The notes under the pieces were generated by a model. It searched no databases. It saw only the letters and a list, made by a program, of their open reading frames with translations, and had not been told where the DNA came from. This document shows positions 8,240 to 18,832 of a stretch of 64,000 nt of DNA, piece by piece. The number at the start of each line of letters is the position of its first letter. Positions within the stretch are counted from its first letter, which is position 1. The position numbers and the translations under genes are program-made. This DNA is from Steroidobacter agaridevorans (GTDB lineage: Bacteria; Pseudomonadota; Gammaproteobacteria; Steroidobacterales; Steroidobacteraceae): the NCBI RefSeq assembly GCF_009932555.1, contig NZ_BLJO01000002.1, forward strand, positions 359,975-423,974, in the 5' to 3' direction.

Positions 8240-9379
8240 TCATTTGCCTTCGATGCGCTTGCCGGCGCCGAAATCCAATATGGAGCGCGGCAGCTCGCCG
8301 AGCGACTGGACGCGTTGCGCGCCGCCCAGGCGGATCGCTTCTTTGGGCATGCCGAACACCACGCAACTCGCCTCGTCCTGCGCGATCGTGTTCGCGCCGG
8401 CGTCACGCATTTCCTTGAGCCCGCGCGCGCCGTCATCGCCCATGCCGGTCATGATGACGCCAAGGACATTGGGGCCGGCGCACTTGGCGGCCGAGCGAAA
8501 TAAGACATCGACCGAAGGCCGGTGCCGGTTGACCAGCGGCCCGTCGATGACTTCCATGTAGTAGTACGCGCCGCTGCGCTTGAGCATCATGTGCTTGCCA
8601 CCGGGCGCGATCAGCGCCAGGCCAGGCAACAGACGCTCGCCATGTTTCGCCTCGCGCACTTCGATCTGGCAAAGATTGTTCAGCCGGCTGGCAAAGGCCG
8701 CGGTGAACTTTTCGGGCATGTGCTGGACGATGGCGATGCCGGGACTGACGCGCGGCAAGCAAGTCAGCACTTGTTCCAAGGCCTGCGTGCCGCCGGTCGA
8801 CGTGCCGATCGCAATGATGCGCTCGGTGGTCTGTTGCATGGCCTTGGGGCCGCTGGGCGCCAGGATCGCATCGGCCGTGAACTTCGGCGGCGCGACGCCG
8901 GGCTGCTGTTGCGGCTCCGTACGATGGGCCACTCGCAGTCTGTTCACGTTGGCATGCGACGCCGCTTTCACGGCGGAGGCGAGATCCGCCGAAGCATCTT
9001 CGATGAAACGACGCAGCCCCAGCTTGGGCTTGGTGACGATGCTTACCGCGCCCGCCGCCAATGCTTCGAGCGTCGTGGCGGCGCCCGCTTCGGTGAGCGT
9101 CGAACAGATGACCACCGGCGTCGGCCGCTCGGCCATGATTTTGCGCAGGAAGGTCAGCCCATCCATGCGCGGCATTTCGACATCGAGCACGATGACCTGC
9201 GGCCACTTGGTCTTCATGCGTTCCATCGCGAGCAGCGGATCCGCGACGGCGCACAGCACTTCGATGCCCGGATCGGCATTGAGCACTTCGGTCAATGCCT
9301 GGCGCACGACCGCCGAGTCGTCGACGATCATCACCTGCACGCGCCGCAAAGGAGCGTTTTGCATGGGGCGCGCGCTCAT
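8240..9379 (-). CDS. cheB: CheB protein-glutamate methylesterase
   Basis: 379 aa. Receiver domain (14-130) with D20/D21, D66 (VLDVEMP) and K118. After a linker rich in Gln and Pro comes the methylesterase domain with the catalytic triad S194 (GTSTGG), H220 (VQHMPEKF) and D316 (TGMGDDGA). It removes methyl groups from and deamidates chemoreceptors, giving adaptation. The start ATG overlaps the cheR stop as ATGA (9376-9379). Confidence 0.96.
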   Translation of the reverse strand: MSARPMQNAPLRRVQVMIVDDSAVVRQALTEVLNADPGIEVLCAVADPLLAMERMKTKWPQVIVLDVEMPRMDGLTFLRKIMAERPTPVVICSTLTEAGAATTLEALAAGAVSIVTKPKLGLRRFIEDASADLASAVKAASHANVNRLRVAHRTEPQQQPGVAPPKFTADAILAPSGPKAMQQTTERIIAIGTSTGGTQALEQVLTCLPRVSPGIAIVQHMPEKFTAAFASRLNNLCQIEVREAKHGERLLPGLALIAPGGKHMMLKRSGAYYYMEVIDGPLVNRHRPSVDVLFRSAAKCAGPNVLGVIMTGMGDDGARGLKEMRDAGANTIAQDEASCVVFGMPKEAIRLGGAQRVQSLGELPRSILDFGAGKRIEGK

Positions 9380-10182
9380 CCTTGCTTGCGATAAATCGAG
9401 GGAGCGATCGGCACGGCCGATGTGTTCAGCTCGTTCAAGGTCTCCGAGTGGCCGATCAACAGGTAGCCGCCGGGCTTGATCACCGACAGGACCCGCTCCA
9501 CGACCTGCCGCTTGGTATCGGCGCTGAAATAGATCATCACATTGCGCAGGAACACGAAGTCGAATGGCCCGATCTTGGGTAACGTGGTATTCAGGTTCAC
9601 CTGCATGAACCGCACTCGATCGCGCAGCGGACGGTCGACCAGCACCGTGCCTTCCTGCGGACCGGTGCCTTTCAGGCAGAACTGTTGCAAGTACGCTCGC
9701 GGCGTGTGCGTGGTGCGCGAGGCTGGATAATGGCCCGTGCGTGCCCGATCGAGCACGCGCGAGCTGATATCCGAACCCAGGATTTCGAACGACGTGCTAT
9801 GCAGCGTCGCTGCCAGCACCATCGCGATGCTGTACGTCTCCTCGCCGGTCGAGCACGCGGCGCTCCACACCTTGAACGGCTGCCCGCGACCGCGCGCCAA
9901 CTCCGCCTGCTCACGTAGCAAATCGAAATGTTTCGGCTCGCGGAAGAAATAGGTTTCGTTGGTGGTCAGCAGATCGATCGCGGTCTGCACCTCCTGCGCG
10001 TCCTGTCCGCTGGAGAGCACCTTGAAGTACTCGGCGAAGGTCGTCAGCTTGCGCAGGTCGAGGCGTTTGGAAAGACGGCTCATGACCAGCGCCTTCTTCG
10101 CGGGCGACAAAGTGATGCCGGCCGCGTCGTAGATGAAACGCTGGAAGAGCGCGAATTCCTTGTCGGTGATGGCAATCGTCAT
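9376..10182 (-). CDS. cheR: CheR chemoreceptor methyltransferase
   Basis: 268 aa. N-terminal helical domain with the basic [11 protein letters not shown] segment and the family motif [12 protein letters not shown]-binding Rossmann domain with AACSTGEE, and LRNVMIYF and LIGHSE near the end. It methylates Glu residues in the receptor signalling helices. Its gene follows a membrane MCP and overlaps cheB, the usual adaptation pair. No TPR extension. Confidence 0.96.
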   Translation of the reverse strand: MTIAITDKEFALFQRFIYDAAGITLSPAKKALVMSRLSKRLDLRKLTTFAEYFKVLSSGQDAQEVQTAIDLLTTNETYFFREPKHFDLLREQAELARGRGQPFKVWSAACSTGEETYSIAMVLAATLHSTSFEILGSDISSRVLDRARTGHYPASRTTHTPRAYLQQFCLKGTGPQEGTVLVDRPLRDRVRFMQVNLNTTLPKIGPFDFVFLRNVMIYFSADTKRQVVERVLSVIKPGGYLLIGHSETLNELNTSAVPIAPSIYRKQG

Positions 10183-10222
10183 CGGCGCAATCGTCGGTAC
10201 AGTGAGCTATGCGGGATAAAGA

Positions 10223-11995
10223 TCAGAATTTCGCGAAGCTGCCGAGATCGGGGTCGCTCGGCGCCAGCGCCACGTTGCCCACCGTCGCCAGGGCCCTTTT
10301 GGCAGGCTTTTCGGCTGCCGGCTTGGTGGCGCGCGATTTGGCCGTGCGTGCGCCTTCCACTTTGAAGAAAGCCACGGTGTGCTGCAGCTGTTCGGCCTGG
10401 CCGCTCATTTCTTCGGCGGTCGCCGCCAGCTCTTCGGAAGATGTCGCGTTCTGCTGCGTCGTCTGGCTGAGCTGAGTCACCGCCGCATTGATCTGATTCA
10501 CGCCCGACGCCTGCTCCTGCGAAGCGGCTGAGATCTCCTGCACCAGGTCCGAAGTCTTGGTGATGCTCGGAACGATTTCGTCCAGCAACTTGCCGGCGCG
10601 CTCGGCCAGTTCGACGCTGTTGGTCGCGACCGTGCCGATCTCCTGAGCGGCAACCTGGCTGCGCTCGGCAAGCTTGCGCACTTCGGCAGCCACGACCGCG
10701 AAGCCCTTGCCATGTTCGCCGGCGCGCGCCGCTTCGATCGCCGCGTTCAGCGCGAGCAGATTCGTTTGATAAGCGATGTCATCGATGATCGTGATCTTCT
10801 GCGCGATCTGCTTCATCGCGGCGACCGTGGCCTTGACCGCTTCGCCGCCTTCGCTGGCTTCAGCAGCGGACTTGCGAGCCATGCTGTCGGTGACCTTGGC
10901 GTTCTCGGTGTTCTGGGCGATCGACGCGGTCATCTGCTCGATGGAGGCGCTGGTCTCCTCCACGCCCGCGGCCTGCTCGCTCGCGGCCTGCGACAGCGAT
11001 TGCGCAGTCGTGCTCACTTGCTCGGAGGCGCTCGACATGGCATCGGTCGCGGTGTTGATCTCGCCGATGATCATGGAGAGTTTCAGCACGGTGCTGTTGG
11101 CGTACTCCTTCATTTCGTTGAAGACGCCTTCATACTGCTTGTCGATCGTCTTGGTCAGATCGCCCTCGGAGATCGCCCGCATCACACGCGACACATCTTC
11201 GATGCTGCCGCCGGCGGCGGACACCATGTCGCGCATCGCGCGCAGCATATCGCCAACTTCATCTTTGGCATTCGATTCGATGGCGACCGAGAAATCGCCC
11301 TTCGCGAGACGATTGGCCGCGGCGACAGCGACGCCGAGCGGTCGGGTCACGCCGCGGCTGATGACAAGCGCCAGCATCACACCGATGATCACGCCGCCGA
11401 CGAGTGTCGCGATGATCCAGTTGCGACTGACTTCATAAACGGCTCCGGTTTCCTCGAGCGCCTGCTTGGCGCGCGCCTGTTTCTGATCGGTCAGCTCGGT
11501 CATCATCGCATCGAGCGAATCCGCATGCTGGCGCACCAGATCGAGCGAGCGGACCAGCTCTTCACTGCGGGTTTGCAGGGGCTGCTTCGCGGCCAACGCC
11601 AGGGCGCGCTGCATTTCGGCATCGTATTCGCTCCAGCTCTTTTCGATCTGTGCGAACAGCACCTGCGCACGGTCGGAAACGAACAGCGGTACGGCCTTTT
11701 CGATCGATTCCAGCGCGCCGGCCGAGTTGTTCTTGATGGACTGCAGATGCTTGCCGCGCTCGTCCTCAGTGGTCGCGAGCAGGAAGTTGGAGCGGGCGCG
11801 ACCGATGGCGATCAGCTGAATGTTCGCCTCTTTGATATGGGACAGCCCCATCAGCTCCTTGGTGTACATGTCCTCGGCTTTGCCGTCGATCTTGCCGGCG
11901 CCGTACAGACCCACCACGCCGATGACGATGCTGATCGCCACCAGCACCATGAAGGCCGCAATCAGGCGGGGGCCGATCCGCAAGTTCTCGAGCAT
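10223..11995 (-). CDS. Methyl-accepting chemotaxis protein, 4-helix-bundle type
   Basis: 590 aa. TM1 about 11-33 ([20 protein letters not shown]), a periplasmic four-helix-bundle ligand domain to about 190, TM2 about 193-214, HAMP about 215-268 with a second HAMP-like piece around [17 protein letters not shown], then the cytoplasmic signalling hairpin with the tip region [20 protein letters not shown]. No NWETF-type CheR tether at the C-terminus; the tail ends GSFAKF, similar to the other membrane MCP in this operon. Signal sensed is unknown. Starts about 30 bases after cheY. Confidence 0.94.
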   Translation of the reverse strand: MLENLRIGPRLIAAFMVLVAISIVIGVVGLYGAGKIDGKAEDMYTKELMGLSHIKEANIQLIAIGRARSNFLLATTEDERGKHLQSIKNNSAGALESIEKAVPLFVSDRAQVLFAQIEKSWSEYDAEMQRALALAAKQPLQTRSEELVRSLDLVRQHADSLDAMMTELTDQKQARAKQALEETGAVYEVSRNWIIATLVGGVIIGVMLALVISRGVTRPLGVAVAAANRLAKGDFSVAIESNAKDEVGDMLRAMRDMVSAAGGSIEDVSRVMRAISEGDLTKTIDKQYEGVFNEMKEYANSTVLKLSMIIGEINTATDAMSSASEQVSTTAQSLSQAASEQAAGVEETSASIEQMTASIAQNTENAKVTDSMARKSAAEASEGGEAVKATVAAMKQIAQKITIIDDIAYQTNLLALNAAIEAARAGEHGKGFAVVAAEVRKLAERSQVAAQEIGTVATNSVELAERAGKLLDEIVPSITKTSDLVQEISAASQEQASGVNQINAAVTQLSQTTQQNATSSEELAATAEEMSGQAEQLQHTVAFFKVEGARTAKSRATKPAAEKPAKRALATVGNVALAPSDPDLGSFAKF

Positions 11996-12024
11996 CGCAA
12001 TCTCCGTTTAATTTCGTCAGGGAA

Positions 12025-12390
12025 TCAGGCCAGGCAAAGCTTGGCGACCGCATCCAGCATGGTCTGCGGCTGGAACGGCTTCACGATCCACGCCTTCGCG
12101 CCGGCGGCGCGGCCTTCGTTCTTTTTGTCTTCGCCGGCTTCGGTGGTCAGCATGATCACCGGCGTGAATTTGTAATTGGGGTGCGCCTTGACGGCCTTGA
12201 GGAACGCGATGCCGTCCATGCGCGGCATGTTCACGTCGCTGATGATCAGGTTGATCTTGCCGGCGAGCTTGGCGAGCCCGTCCTGGCCGTCGGTGGCCTC
12301 GATGACCTCATAGCCCGCGCGCGTCAGCGCGATGTTCGACACCTGCCGCACCGAGGCGGAGTCGTCGACGATCAGGATTCGCTTAGCCAT
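12025..12390 (-). CDS. cheY: CheY-like single-domain response regulator
   Basis: 121 aa, single receiver: D9/D10, phospho-acceptor D52 (SDVNMPRMDG), T82/T83 and K104 (VKPF). Start ATG at 12390 has GGAG eight bases upstream; a longer frame from an upstream TTG lacks such a site. Placed between the soluble MCP-like protein and the second membrane MCP. No CheZ phosphatase gene lies in the cluster. It may be the flagellar or pilus output, or a phosphate sink beside the REC-EAL regulator. Confidence 0.94.
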   Translation of the reverse strand: MAKRILIVDDSASVRQVSNIALTRAGYEVIEATDGQDGLAKLAGKINLIISDVNMPRMDGIAFLKAVKAHPNYKFTPVIMLTTEAGEDKKNEGRAAGAKAWIVKPFQPQTMLDAVAKLCLA

Positions 12391-12404
12391 TACCTTTACT
12401 CCGT

Positions 12405-13406
12405 TCAAAAGAATTCAATGTCCGACCCGCCCTGCACCTTGAGGGTCGGCGCGGGCACGCTGCCCGCCGTTGCCTGGTGATTCCGGCGCTGCTCGTCGGT
12501 GGTGTATGAGCTGACCATCTGCGCCATGTAGGCCTGTGTATCGATCTGCTGCTGCTCGCCACGCGCCACGGCACTGGCGCGATCGTCGAGGTCGTTCATG
12601 CTGCCGACCACCTGCGCCATGATCTGGCCCACGCGGTCCTGGAACTGCAGCTGCACCATCGACTCCTCGATCTCGCCCTTGATGATGCCGCTCTCGCGGC
12701 GCAGATCCTCGGTGGAACGAGCCAGGCCTTCGCTCATGTCGCTGAAGTTGCCGAGCACGCCCTGAATGCGATTGCCCGAGTCGCGCAGCGCCTCGCCTTC
12801 GCGCGCCGACACGGTCTCGTTGGTCTCGATGATCTGCTCGAGCGATTGATTGACCAGCGCGATCTTCTGCGTGATGCCTTTGCCGGTCTCGCGAGAGGCA
12901 GTGGCGAGGTTACGGACTTCGTGAGCCACGACCGCGAAGCCGCGACCGGCCTCGCCCACGTGCGCCGCTTCGATAGCGGCATTCAACGCCAGCATGTTGG
13001 TCTGGAACGCGATCTGCTCGACCTCGCTCGCCATCTTCGCCAGCTCGCTGCTGTGCGCGGCCAGGGAGCGGATTTGTTCCGCCAGCGTCGAGCGGCTGCG
13101 ATGGATCTCATTCAAAGCGCTCATCACTTGCGCCAGCTCCCGCTTGCCCTCGTCCAGCGCCCCTGCCAGATCGGCACTGCCGGAATTGTGCTGGGAAGCA
13201 TCGAGCGCCAGATCCAGACGATTGACGATGCCGGCAAAGCGCGCGGTGAGCGCCACGATGGCCTCTTCGGTCTGCACACGCGCCGTCTCGACCTGTTTGC
13301 TCCAGATCGGCAGCGCCTGGATGCAGACTGCGTCCGCGGCGTTGACCTCGGTCTGCGCCGGTGGCGCAACTCGCGCCCGGCTGAACAATTTCACAACGTT
13401 TTGCAC
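12405..13406 (-). CDS. Soluble methyl-accepting chemotaxis-type signalling protein
   Basis: 333 aa with no membrane segment. The middle (about 120-200) is an MCP signalling tip: [20 protein letters not shown] and [13 protein letters not shown], close to canonical receptors. Both flanks are long helices that can form a coiled coil; no PAS, heme or zinc domain is evident. The tail ends SDIEFF. I chose a GTG start at 13406 with AGGA nine bases upstream, just after the cheW stop; no ATG exists at this place and upstream ATGs lie inside cheW. It probably joins CheA/CheW arrays as a cytoplasmic input or array adaptor. Confidence 0.85.
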   Translation of the reverse strand: MQNVVKLFSRARVAPPAQTEVNAADAVCIQALPIWSKQVETARVQTEEAIVALTARFAGIVNRLDLALDASQHNSGSADLAGALDEGKRELAQVMSALNEIHRSRSTLAEQIRSLAAHSSELAKMASEVEQIAFQTNMLALNAAIEAAHVGEAGRGFAVVAHEVRNLATASRETGKGITQKIALVNQSLEQIIETNETVSAREGEALRDSGNRIQGVLGNFSDMSEGLARSTEDLRRESGIIKGEIEESMVQLQFQDRVGQIMAQVVGSMNDLDDRASAVARGEQQQIDTQAYMAQMVSSYTTDEQRRNHQATAGSVPAPTLKVQGGSDIEFF

Positions 13407-13417
13407 GATCTGAAGTC

Positions 13418-13954
13418 CTATGCGGCTGGCTGCACGACATCGGCCGAGGCGGCGGCTTGTGTCAGCATCTCCATCTCTTCGACACACAGCACGCGATCCA
13501 CGTCGAGGATCATCACGAACTTGCCGCGCACCTTGCCCATGCCTTCGATGAAGTCGGCGCGGATCGAAGCGCCGAAGCTCGGCGCCGGCTCGATCTCACT
13601 GCCCGGAATTTCGAGCACTTCGTTCACGGCATCGACGACCACGCCGATGACGTGACTTTCGTCCTCGACGCGAGTCTCGACGATCACGATGCAGGTCTTC
13701 TTGGTCACGGCCGCGCTCGGCCGGCCGAAGCGCGCGCACAGATCGACGACCGGCACCGCTGCGCCACGCAGATTGACGACGCCCCGGATGAAGGCCGGCA
13801 TCATCGGAATCTCGGTGGGCGGCGAGTACTCCAGGATCTCCTTGATCGACAGAATGCCGAGCGCGAAGGTCTCGCGCCCGAGCACAAAGGTCAGATATTG
13901 GTTCTGGTCGTGCCGACGTTCGGCGTCTTCGATAGTTTCAGCAGTTTTGTTCAT
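13418..13954 (-). CDS. cheW: CheW coupling protein
   Basis: 178 aa with a single CheW-like SH3-pair domain: [22 protein letters not shown] split as [14 protein letters not shown] and [28 protein letters not shown] likewise typical (VNLRG motif), and the second half with [14 protein letters not shown]-like repeats. It couples receptors to CheA in the array. Lies between two receptor genes in the operon. Confidence 0.96.
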   Translation of the reverse strand: MNKTAETIEDAERRHDQNQYLTFVLGRETFALGILSIKEILEYSPPTEIPMMPAFIRGVVNLRGAAVPVVDLCARFGRPSAAVTKKTCIVIVETRVEDESHVIGVVVDAVNEVLEIPGSEIEPAPSFGASIRADFIEGMGKVRGKFVMILDVDRVLCVEEMEMLTQAAASADVVQPAA

Positions 13955-13963
13955 CGTCTGCTC

Positions 13964-15667
13964 CTAGAAGCGCACGAACTGATCCAGCGGCATGCTGTGA
14001 TCGTGGCCGTTGCCGTTCGCCTTGCCATTGCCATGAGCATGCGCAGTCATCGCAACGACGGCGGCGGCTGGCATTTCCGCGGGCTGTTTGGTCGCCCAGC
14101 TCGACGGCATGCGGTTCGGGCGCACCGCAGCTTTCACCGCAGGCTTGCTCGGCGTGTTCGAGCTCGAGCCTTCGACCCTGAAGAACGAGATCGCAGCCTG
14201 CAGCTGTTGCGCCTGGCTGCTCATCTCCTCGGCGGTCGCGGCCAGCTCTTCGCTCGACGACGCGTTCTGCTGCGTCAGCTGCGACAACTGCGTCATCGCG
14301 GTATTGATCTGGCCAACGCCCGAGGACTGCTCCTGGCTCGCCGCAGTGATTTCCTGCACCAGCTCGGAGGTCTTGCGAATCGCGGGAACCATTTCATCGA
14401 GCAGCTTGCCGGCGCGTTCCGCGAGCTCGACCGACGAGCCGGCGACTTCGCCGATCTCTTGCGCGGCGACTTGCGAACGTTCCGCGAGCTTGCGCACTTC
14501 AGCGGCAACGACCGCGAAGCCTTTGCCATGCTCGCCGGCGCGCGCCGCTTCGATCGCCGCGTTCAACGCCAGCAGGTTCGTTTGATAAGCGATGTCGTCG
14601 ATGATCGAGATCTTCTGCGCGATCTGCTTCATCGCCTCGACCGTCTGACGCACGGCCTGACCGCCTTCGGCGGCTTCGGACGCGGCCTTGCTCGCCATCT
14701 GATCGGTGACCTTGGCGTTGTCGGTGTTCTGGCTGATCGACGCCGTCATCTGCTCGACCGACGCCGAGGTCTCCTCGACACTGGCGGCCTGCTCGGTGGA
14801 CGCCTGCGACAAGGACTGCGCTGTCGCGGACATTTCTTCCGAGGCGCTGGTCAAGGTATCCGCCGAGGAGCGCACTTCGCCGACGACTTGCGACAGCTTC
14901 TCGGTCATCGTGCTGATCGCGTGCAACAGCATGCCGGCTTCGTCACGCGAATTTGCGGTGACGCGCGCCGTCAGGTCGCCTTCGGCCATACGGTTCGCAA
15001 CCGAGGCTGCCAGGCTGATGGGACGCGTGATCGACAACGTCACCCACACACCGGCGATGAGCGCCAGGACAGCGGCGATGCCCGCCCCGGTCAGCATCAT
15101 CTTGCTGGCGTCGAGATACGTCTGTTCCGCCGCCTTGCCGGCTTCGCTCACCGAGGCTTTCTCGTGATCGAAATAGGCATCGGTAACGGCCTTCATCGCT
15201 TCGCGAGCTTCGCGCTGTTCGCCGCGCAGCCAATGCATGGCTTCTTCTTTCTTGCCCGCCTGCAACAGCTCGACCAATGTGTCCTGCGCCTTCGAGTAGT
15301 CGTGGCGCACGCGCATCACTTCGCCGAGCTTCTCCTTGCCGCGCTCGGAGGTCACCGTCGCGGTCAGCGTCTCGAGAACTTTGTTATTGCGATCACGCAC
15401 GGCCAGCATCTGCTGCACGGCCTTGTCGAGCTGCTTGGCATCGCTGGCCATCAATTGATCTCGAGCGATCAAGCCGAGCGACTCGGCGTTTCTCTGCAGT
15501 TCCAACGCGAGCTCCATCTTTGGAACCCTGTTCGTGACGATGTCGTCGGTGCTGACTTTCATCAGCTTGAAGCCGTCGATGCCGACGTACGTGACTACGC
15601 CGAGCAGCACCAGGATGAGCGCGAAGCTCAGTCCCAGGCGAATGCCTATCTTCAGATTGCGAAACAT
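13964..15667 (-). CDS. Methyl-accepting chemotaxis protein, 4-helix-bundle type
   Basis: 567 aa. TM1 about 11-32, periplasmic domain to about 190, TM2 ([20 protein letters not shown]), HAMP, and a signalling domain almost identical at protein and largely at DNA level to the MCP at 10223-11995, with the same tip [20 protein letters not shown]. The C-terminal tail is His/Gly/Asn-rich and ends LDQFVRF, matching the F-x-x-F ending of the other receptor. Ligand domains differ, so the pair senses different inputs through a common array. Confidence 0.94.
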   Translation of the reverse strand: MFRNLKIGIRLGLSFALILVLLGVVTYVGIDGFKLMKVSTDDIVTNRVPKMELALELQRNAESLGLIARDQLMASDAKQLDKAVQQMLAVRDRNNKVLETLTATVTSERGKEKLGEVMRVRHDYSKAQDTLVELLQAGKKEEAMHWLRGEQREAREAMKAVTDAYFDHEKASVSEAGKAAEQTYLDASKMMLTGAGIAAVLALIAGVWVTLSITRPISLAASVANRMAEGDLTARVTANSRDEAGMLLHAISTMTEKLSQVVGEVRSSADTLTSASEEMSATAQSLSQASTEQAASVEETSASVEQMTASISQNTDNAKVTDQMASKAASEAAEGGQAVRQTVEAMKQIAQKISIIDDIAYQTNLLALNAAIEAARAGEHGKGFAVVAAEVRKLAERSQVAAQEIGEVAGSSVELAERAGKLLDEMVPAIRKTSELVQEITAASQEQSSGVGQINTAMTQLSQLTQQNASSSEELAATAEEMSSQAQQLQAAISFFRVEGSSSNTPSKPAVKAAVRPNRMPSSWATKQPAEMPAAAVVAMTAHAHGNGKANGNGHDHSMPLDQFVRF

Positions 15668-15683
15668 GAAATCTCTCCGGGAT

Positions 15684-17663
15684 TCAGTCCATGAGTGCGC
15701 GGCGAGGCGCAGTGTGGGCCTGACGTGTGTTCAAACACAGATCGAGTAGGCTGGTCACGTCCAATATCAACGCCAGCTGGCCCGTCCCGAGGATGGTCGA
15801 ACCGCCGATGCCCCGAATGCGGCTGAATAGCCGTGACAGGGGCTTGATCACCGCCTGCATCTCGCCGAGCAGGTCATCGACGACGATGCCGATGCGCTGG
15901 CCGGCGCAGCGGATCACCACGATGCTCTCGCGGCGCGAGGCAGATGATCGGAGGGAGAACATTTCACGCAGTCGCACGAACGGCAGCACCGCTCCGCGCA
16001 GATTGATGTAACGCTGGTCGCCGTCGGGCGAGCGATGCTCATCGCCGAGCTCGACGCACTCTTCGACCAGTTCCAACGGAATCACGAAGGAGGAGTTGCC
16101 CACGCCGACCAGGAAGCCATCGATGATGGCGAGCGTCAGCGGCAGGCGAATGCGCACCGTGGTGCCCTCGCCTTCCTTGCTGTCCAGTTCGACCGTGCCG
16201 CGCAGCGCATTGACGTTGCGCTTGACCACGTCCATGCCGACGCCACGGCCGGACAGGTTTGTCACCTGCTCCGCCGTCGAGAAGCCCGGCTCGAAAATCA
16301 GCGCAAACGCTTCGCTGTCGGTCAGCGAGCTGCCATCGGCGATCAGGCCGCGCTCGATCGCCTTGGCGACGATGCGCTCACGCTTCAAGCCGCCGCCGTC
16401 GTCGGCGACTTCGATGACGACCGAGCCGGAGTCGTGATACGCATCCAAGCGCACCACGCCTTCGACGTTCTTGCCCCGCGCCCGACGGACCTCGGCAGTT
16501 TCAATGCCGTGATCGATGGCATTGCGCACCAGGTGCGTCAGCGGATCGGTGATGCTCTCGATCAAGGTCTTGTCGAGCTCGGTCTCGGCGCCGCCGATCT
16601 CGAGCCGGATCTCCTTGCCGATCTCACGCGCCACGTCGCGCACGATGCGCTGGAAGCGCGAGAACGTCGGGCCGATCTGCACCATGCGCAGCTTGAGCGC
16701 CTGGTCGCGTACTTCTTCGACGAGGCGCGCGAGGCGCAGCGTCGATTCATTCAATTCGGAAAGTCCCGCTTTACGAGCGGTAATCGTGGTCGTGGCTCCA
16801 GCCGTCACCAGCTCGCCGATCAGGTCGATGAGCTTGTCGAGCTTGTCGCCATCGACACGCAGCGAGCGGCTGTCGCTGCTCTTGCTGGCTTTGCTCTCTT
16901 TGGCGTCGACCTCGCGCTTCTCGGCTGCGACTTCTTGGGCGGCCGGCGCTTGCGGACGAACCTGCAGAGTGCAGTCCTCGCGCACGAACTCGAACGCCGC
17001 TTCGATGCGCTCTTGACTCTCGCTGCTGGCCAGCTCGATCTCGAAGCCCAGATAGCAGGCCTCGGCATCGAACTCTTCCACGGCCGGCAGACGCTCGGTC
17101 AACGACTTCAGCGCGACAATGTCGCCGAGCGTGCCGAGATAACGGATGAACGACAGCGGGTCCATGCCATTACGCAGGACCTCGGTATGAAACTGCACAT
17201 TGATCTGCCAGTGCTCGCGGCCTGCGGCCGGCGCAACCGGAGTCGTGGCAATTGTATGCGTCATTGCTGAGCCAACTCCGCCTGCGCGCGCAGTCAACCT
17301 CTGTAGCAAGCCCTCGCCCTTGGTGGCGAGCTGGATGTCGTCGGATTTGCCGTCGGCGACGGCGTTCACCAGGTGTTCGATGTGGTCGCGGCATTCGAGC
17401 AGGATCGCAGCGAGCGTGCGGTCCATCTGCAGCGTGTTGGCGCGTACCCGATCCAACACGCTTTCGACCACATGAGTGAAGGCGACGATGCCGTCCAGGC
17501 CGAACAGGCCGGACGAGCCTTTGATCGTGTGGGCCGCACGGAAGATGGAGTTGACGGCTTCGGCGCCGGTCTCCCCCTGCTCGCATTCGAGCAAGGCCGC
17601 TTCCATTTCGCGCAGCAACTCGCGGCTTTCCGCGATGAAAGTAGGCAGTGCGGAGTCGGTCAT
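15684..17663 (-). CDS. cheA: CheA chemotaxis histidine kinase
   Basis: 659 aa. Domains in order: Hpt with H45 ([10 protein letters not shown]), a P2-like CheY/CheB-docking domain (about 130-230), dimerisation P3, ATP-binding P4 with N-box [11 protein letters not shown] and G-boxes ADDGGG and GRGVGMDVV, and a CheW-like P5 domain at the C-terminus. Start ATG at 17663 overlaps the STAS gene stop as ATGA. It phosphorylates CheY, CheB and probably the REC-EAL protein of this operon. Confidence 0.96.
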   Translation of the reverse strand: MTDSALPTFIAESRELLREMEAALLECEQGETGAEAVNSIFRAAHTIKGSSGLFGLDGIVAFTHVVESVLDRVRANTLQMDRTLAAILLECRDHIEHLVNAVADGKSDDIQLATKGEGLLQRLTARAGGVGSAMTHTIATTPVAPAAGREHWQINVQFHTEVLRNGMDPLSFIRYLGTLGDIVALKSLTERLPAVEEFDAEACYLGFEIELASSESQERIEAAFEFVREDCTLQVRPQAPAAQEVAAEKREVDAKESKASKSSDSRSLRVDGDKLDKLIDLIGELVTAGATTTITARKAGLSELNESTLRLARLVEEVRDQALKLRMVQIGPTFSRFQRIVRDVAREIGKEIRLEIGGAETELDKTLIESITDPLTHLVRNAIDHGIETAEVRRARGKNVEGVVRLDAYHDSGSVVIEVADDGGGLKRERIVAKAIERGLIADGSSLTDSEAFALIFEPGFSTAEQVTNLSGRGVGMDVVKRNVNALRGTVELDSKEGEGTTVRIRLPLTLAIIDGFLVGVGNSSFVIPLELVEECVELGDEHRSPDGDQRYINLRGAVLPFVRLREMFSLRSSASRRESIVVIRCAGQRIGIVVDDLLGEMQAVIKPLSRLFSRIRGIGGSTILGTGQLALILDVTSLLDLCLNTRQAHTAPRRALMD

Positions 17664-17968
17664 GCTGCGGCCTGCGTCGGGTCGGTCGTCAGGGCGACGT
17701 TGCAGAGATCGAGCACCTCGGCCACGCACTGGCTTGGCCGCACCAGGTCGAGACGATGACCGTTCGCCTCCACGATGCGGCGAGCCATCAACACCAGCTG
17801 CAAGCCGGCGGTGTCGAACTCGGACACGTCCGACAGATCGAGCTTCACATCGCCAGCATGCGCACGCACCGAGGCGAACAAAGTCTGCGCCACTTCATTG
17901 GCGCGATAGATGGTCATCTCGCCATCCACTCGCAGCTCGCCCATCGAAAGTTTTTGATCCAGGTCCAT
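17660..17968 (-). CDS. STAS domain protein (anti-sigma factor antagonist-like)
   Basis: 102 aa, a single STAS fold. The switch segment reads DVSEFDTAGLQL, so the usual phosphorylatable Ser of SpoIIAA-type proteins (DSxG) is Thr53. First gene of the chemosensory operon, overlapping cheA. The ATG at 17968 has AAGGA seven bases upstream and is better than the GTG at 17989. STAS genes occur beside cheA in several proteobacterial chemosensory clusters; their role there is not established, and no partner anti-sigma or serine kinase is nearby. Confidence 0.88.
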   Translation of the reverse strand: MDLDQKLSMGELRVDGEMTIYRANEVAQTLFASVRAHAGDVKLDLSDVSEFDTAGLQLVLMARRIVEANGHRLDLVRPSQCVAEVLDLCNVALTTDPTQAAA

Positions 17969-18188
17969 CGTATAGTCCTTCGGCTCCACGGTACGTATCG
18001 GCCGGGAAGCGCGTTGGATGAAGCGCGGAGAATCCCTGAATGTCCTTCGGGCAGGTCACCCTGGTGCCTATAAGACATCGCCCTGAGTAGCGCGGTGCGA
18101 CTGTGCTGCACGTCCGCTGCGGTAATTGATTCTTCTATCGCGGCCGTCGTAGGGTTAGTTTGTTGTTGAAGCCGTTCACGGAACTCAC
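17969..18188. promoter_or_regulatory. Divergent intergenic region: chemosensory operon / GST-like gene
   Basis: 220 bases without a gene between the STAS-che operon (minus) and a GST-like gene (plus). Promoters for both must lie here or overlap. On the minus strand GCCGATAC occurs about 30 bases before the STAS ATG, like a FliA -10, but no TAAA-type -35 is at the right distance. No clear terminator or RNA seen. Confidence 0.5.
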
Positions 18189-18830
18189 ATGACCTCATTG
18201 CAAATCGTCGGGCGACGCAGCTCGCATTTCACGCGCATCACTCGCCTCTTCGCCGAGGAGCTCGGCTTGTCGTACGAAGTCGTGCCGATCTACGACATGA
18301 CGGCGCAGGACTCGACGATCTATGCGAACAACCCCGCGCTGAAGCTGCCCATCCTGCGCGTCGGCGACGAGGTCGTGTTCGGCACTGAGAATATTTGCCG
18401 TGCAATGGCCGAGCGCGCGCATAAATCAGTCGCAATCGTGTGGCCGGAGCAACTTCGCGGCAATGTTTCGCGCAATGCCCAGGAACTGGTCTGGCATTGC
18501 ATGACCACGCAGGTGCAGATCGTGTTCGGTACCGCGATCGCCAAGCTGCCGGGAGACAACCTTTATTTCGAGAAGGCACGCCTCGGCTATGCGGGCGCGC
18601 TGGCGTGGCTGGATGCTCACGTGTCGGACGCGCTGAATGCGCTGCCTGCCTCGCGCCAGTTGAGCATGTTCGAGGCTTCCCTGTTCTGCATGATCGAGCA
18701 TCTGCACTTTCGCCCGACCCTGCCGGTCGAGCAGTACTCGAATCTCGAAGCCTTCAGGAAATCCTTCGCGGCGCGCCCATCGGCGCAACGCACGGCGTAT
18801 CAGTTCGACGTGCCGCCCGGTAACGGTTGA
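18189..18830 (+). CDS. Glutathione S-transferase-like protein
   Basis: 213 aa. N-terminal thioredoxin-like domain with NPALKLPILRVGDEVVFGTENI, split as the cis-Pro element KLPIL (52-56) and FGTENI in place of the usual ES glutathione contact. The C-terminal half is helical and poorly conserved. Divergent from the chemosensory operon and convergent with the ROK kinase, two bases apart. Function beyond a GST-like fold is unknown. Confidence 0.72.
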   Translation: MTSLQIVGRRSSHFTRITRLFAEELGLSYEVVPIYDMTAQDSTIYANNPALKLPILRVGDEVVFGTENICRAMAERAHKSVAIVWPEQLRGNVSRNAQELVWHCMTTQVQIVFGTAIAKLPGDNLYFEKARLGYAGALAWLDAHVSDALNALPASRQLSMFEASLFCMIEHLHFRPTLPVEQYSNLEAFRKSFAARPSAQRTAYQFDVPPGNG

Positions 18831-18832
18831 TC

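Noticed and set aside
13457-15694. 745-residue open frame on the plus strand across the MCP gene
   Set aside because: It mirrors the CheW and MCP genes, is rich in His, Arg and Asp in the way antisense frames of GC-rich genes are, and has no family pattern or ribosome site.
17970-18020. GCCGATAC resembling a FliA (sigma-28) -10 before the chemosensory operon
   Set aside because: No TAAA-type -35 at 11 bases; the match to the -10 alone is expected by chance in this GC-rich DNA.
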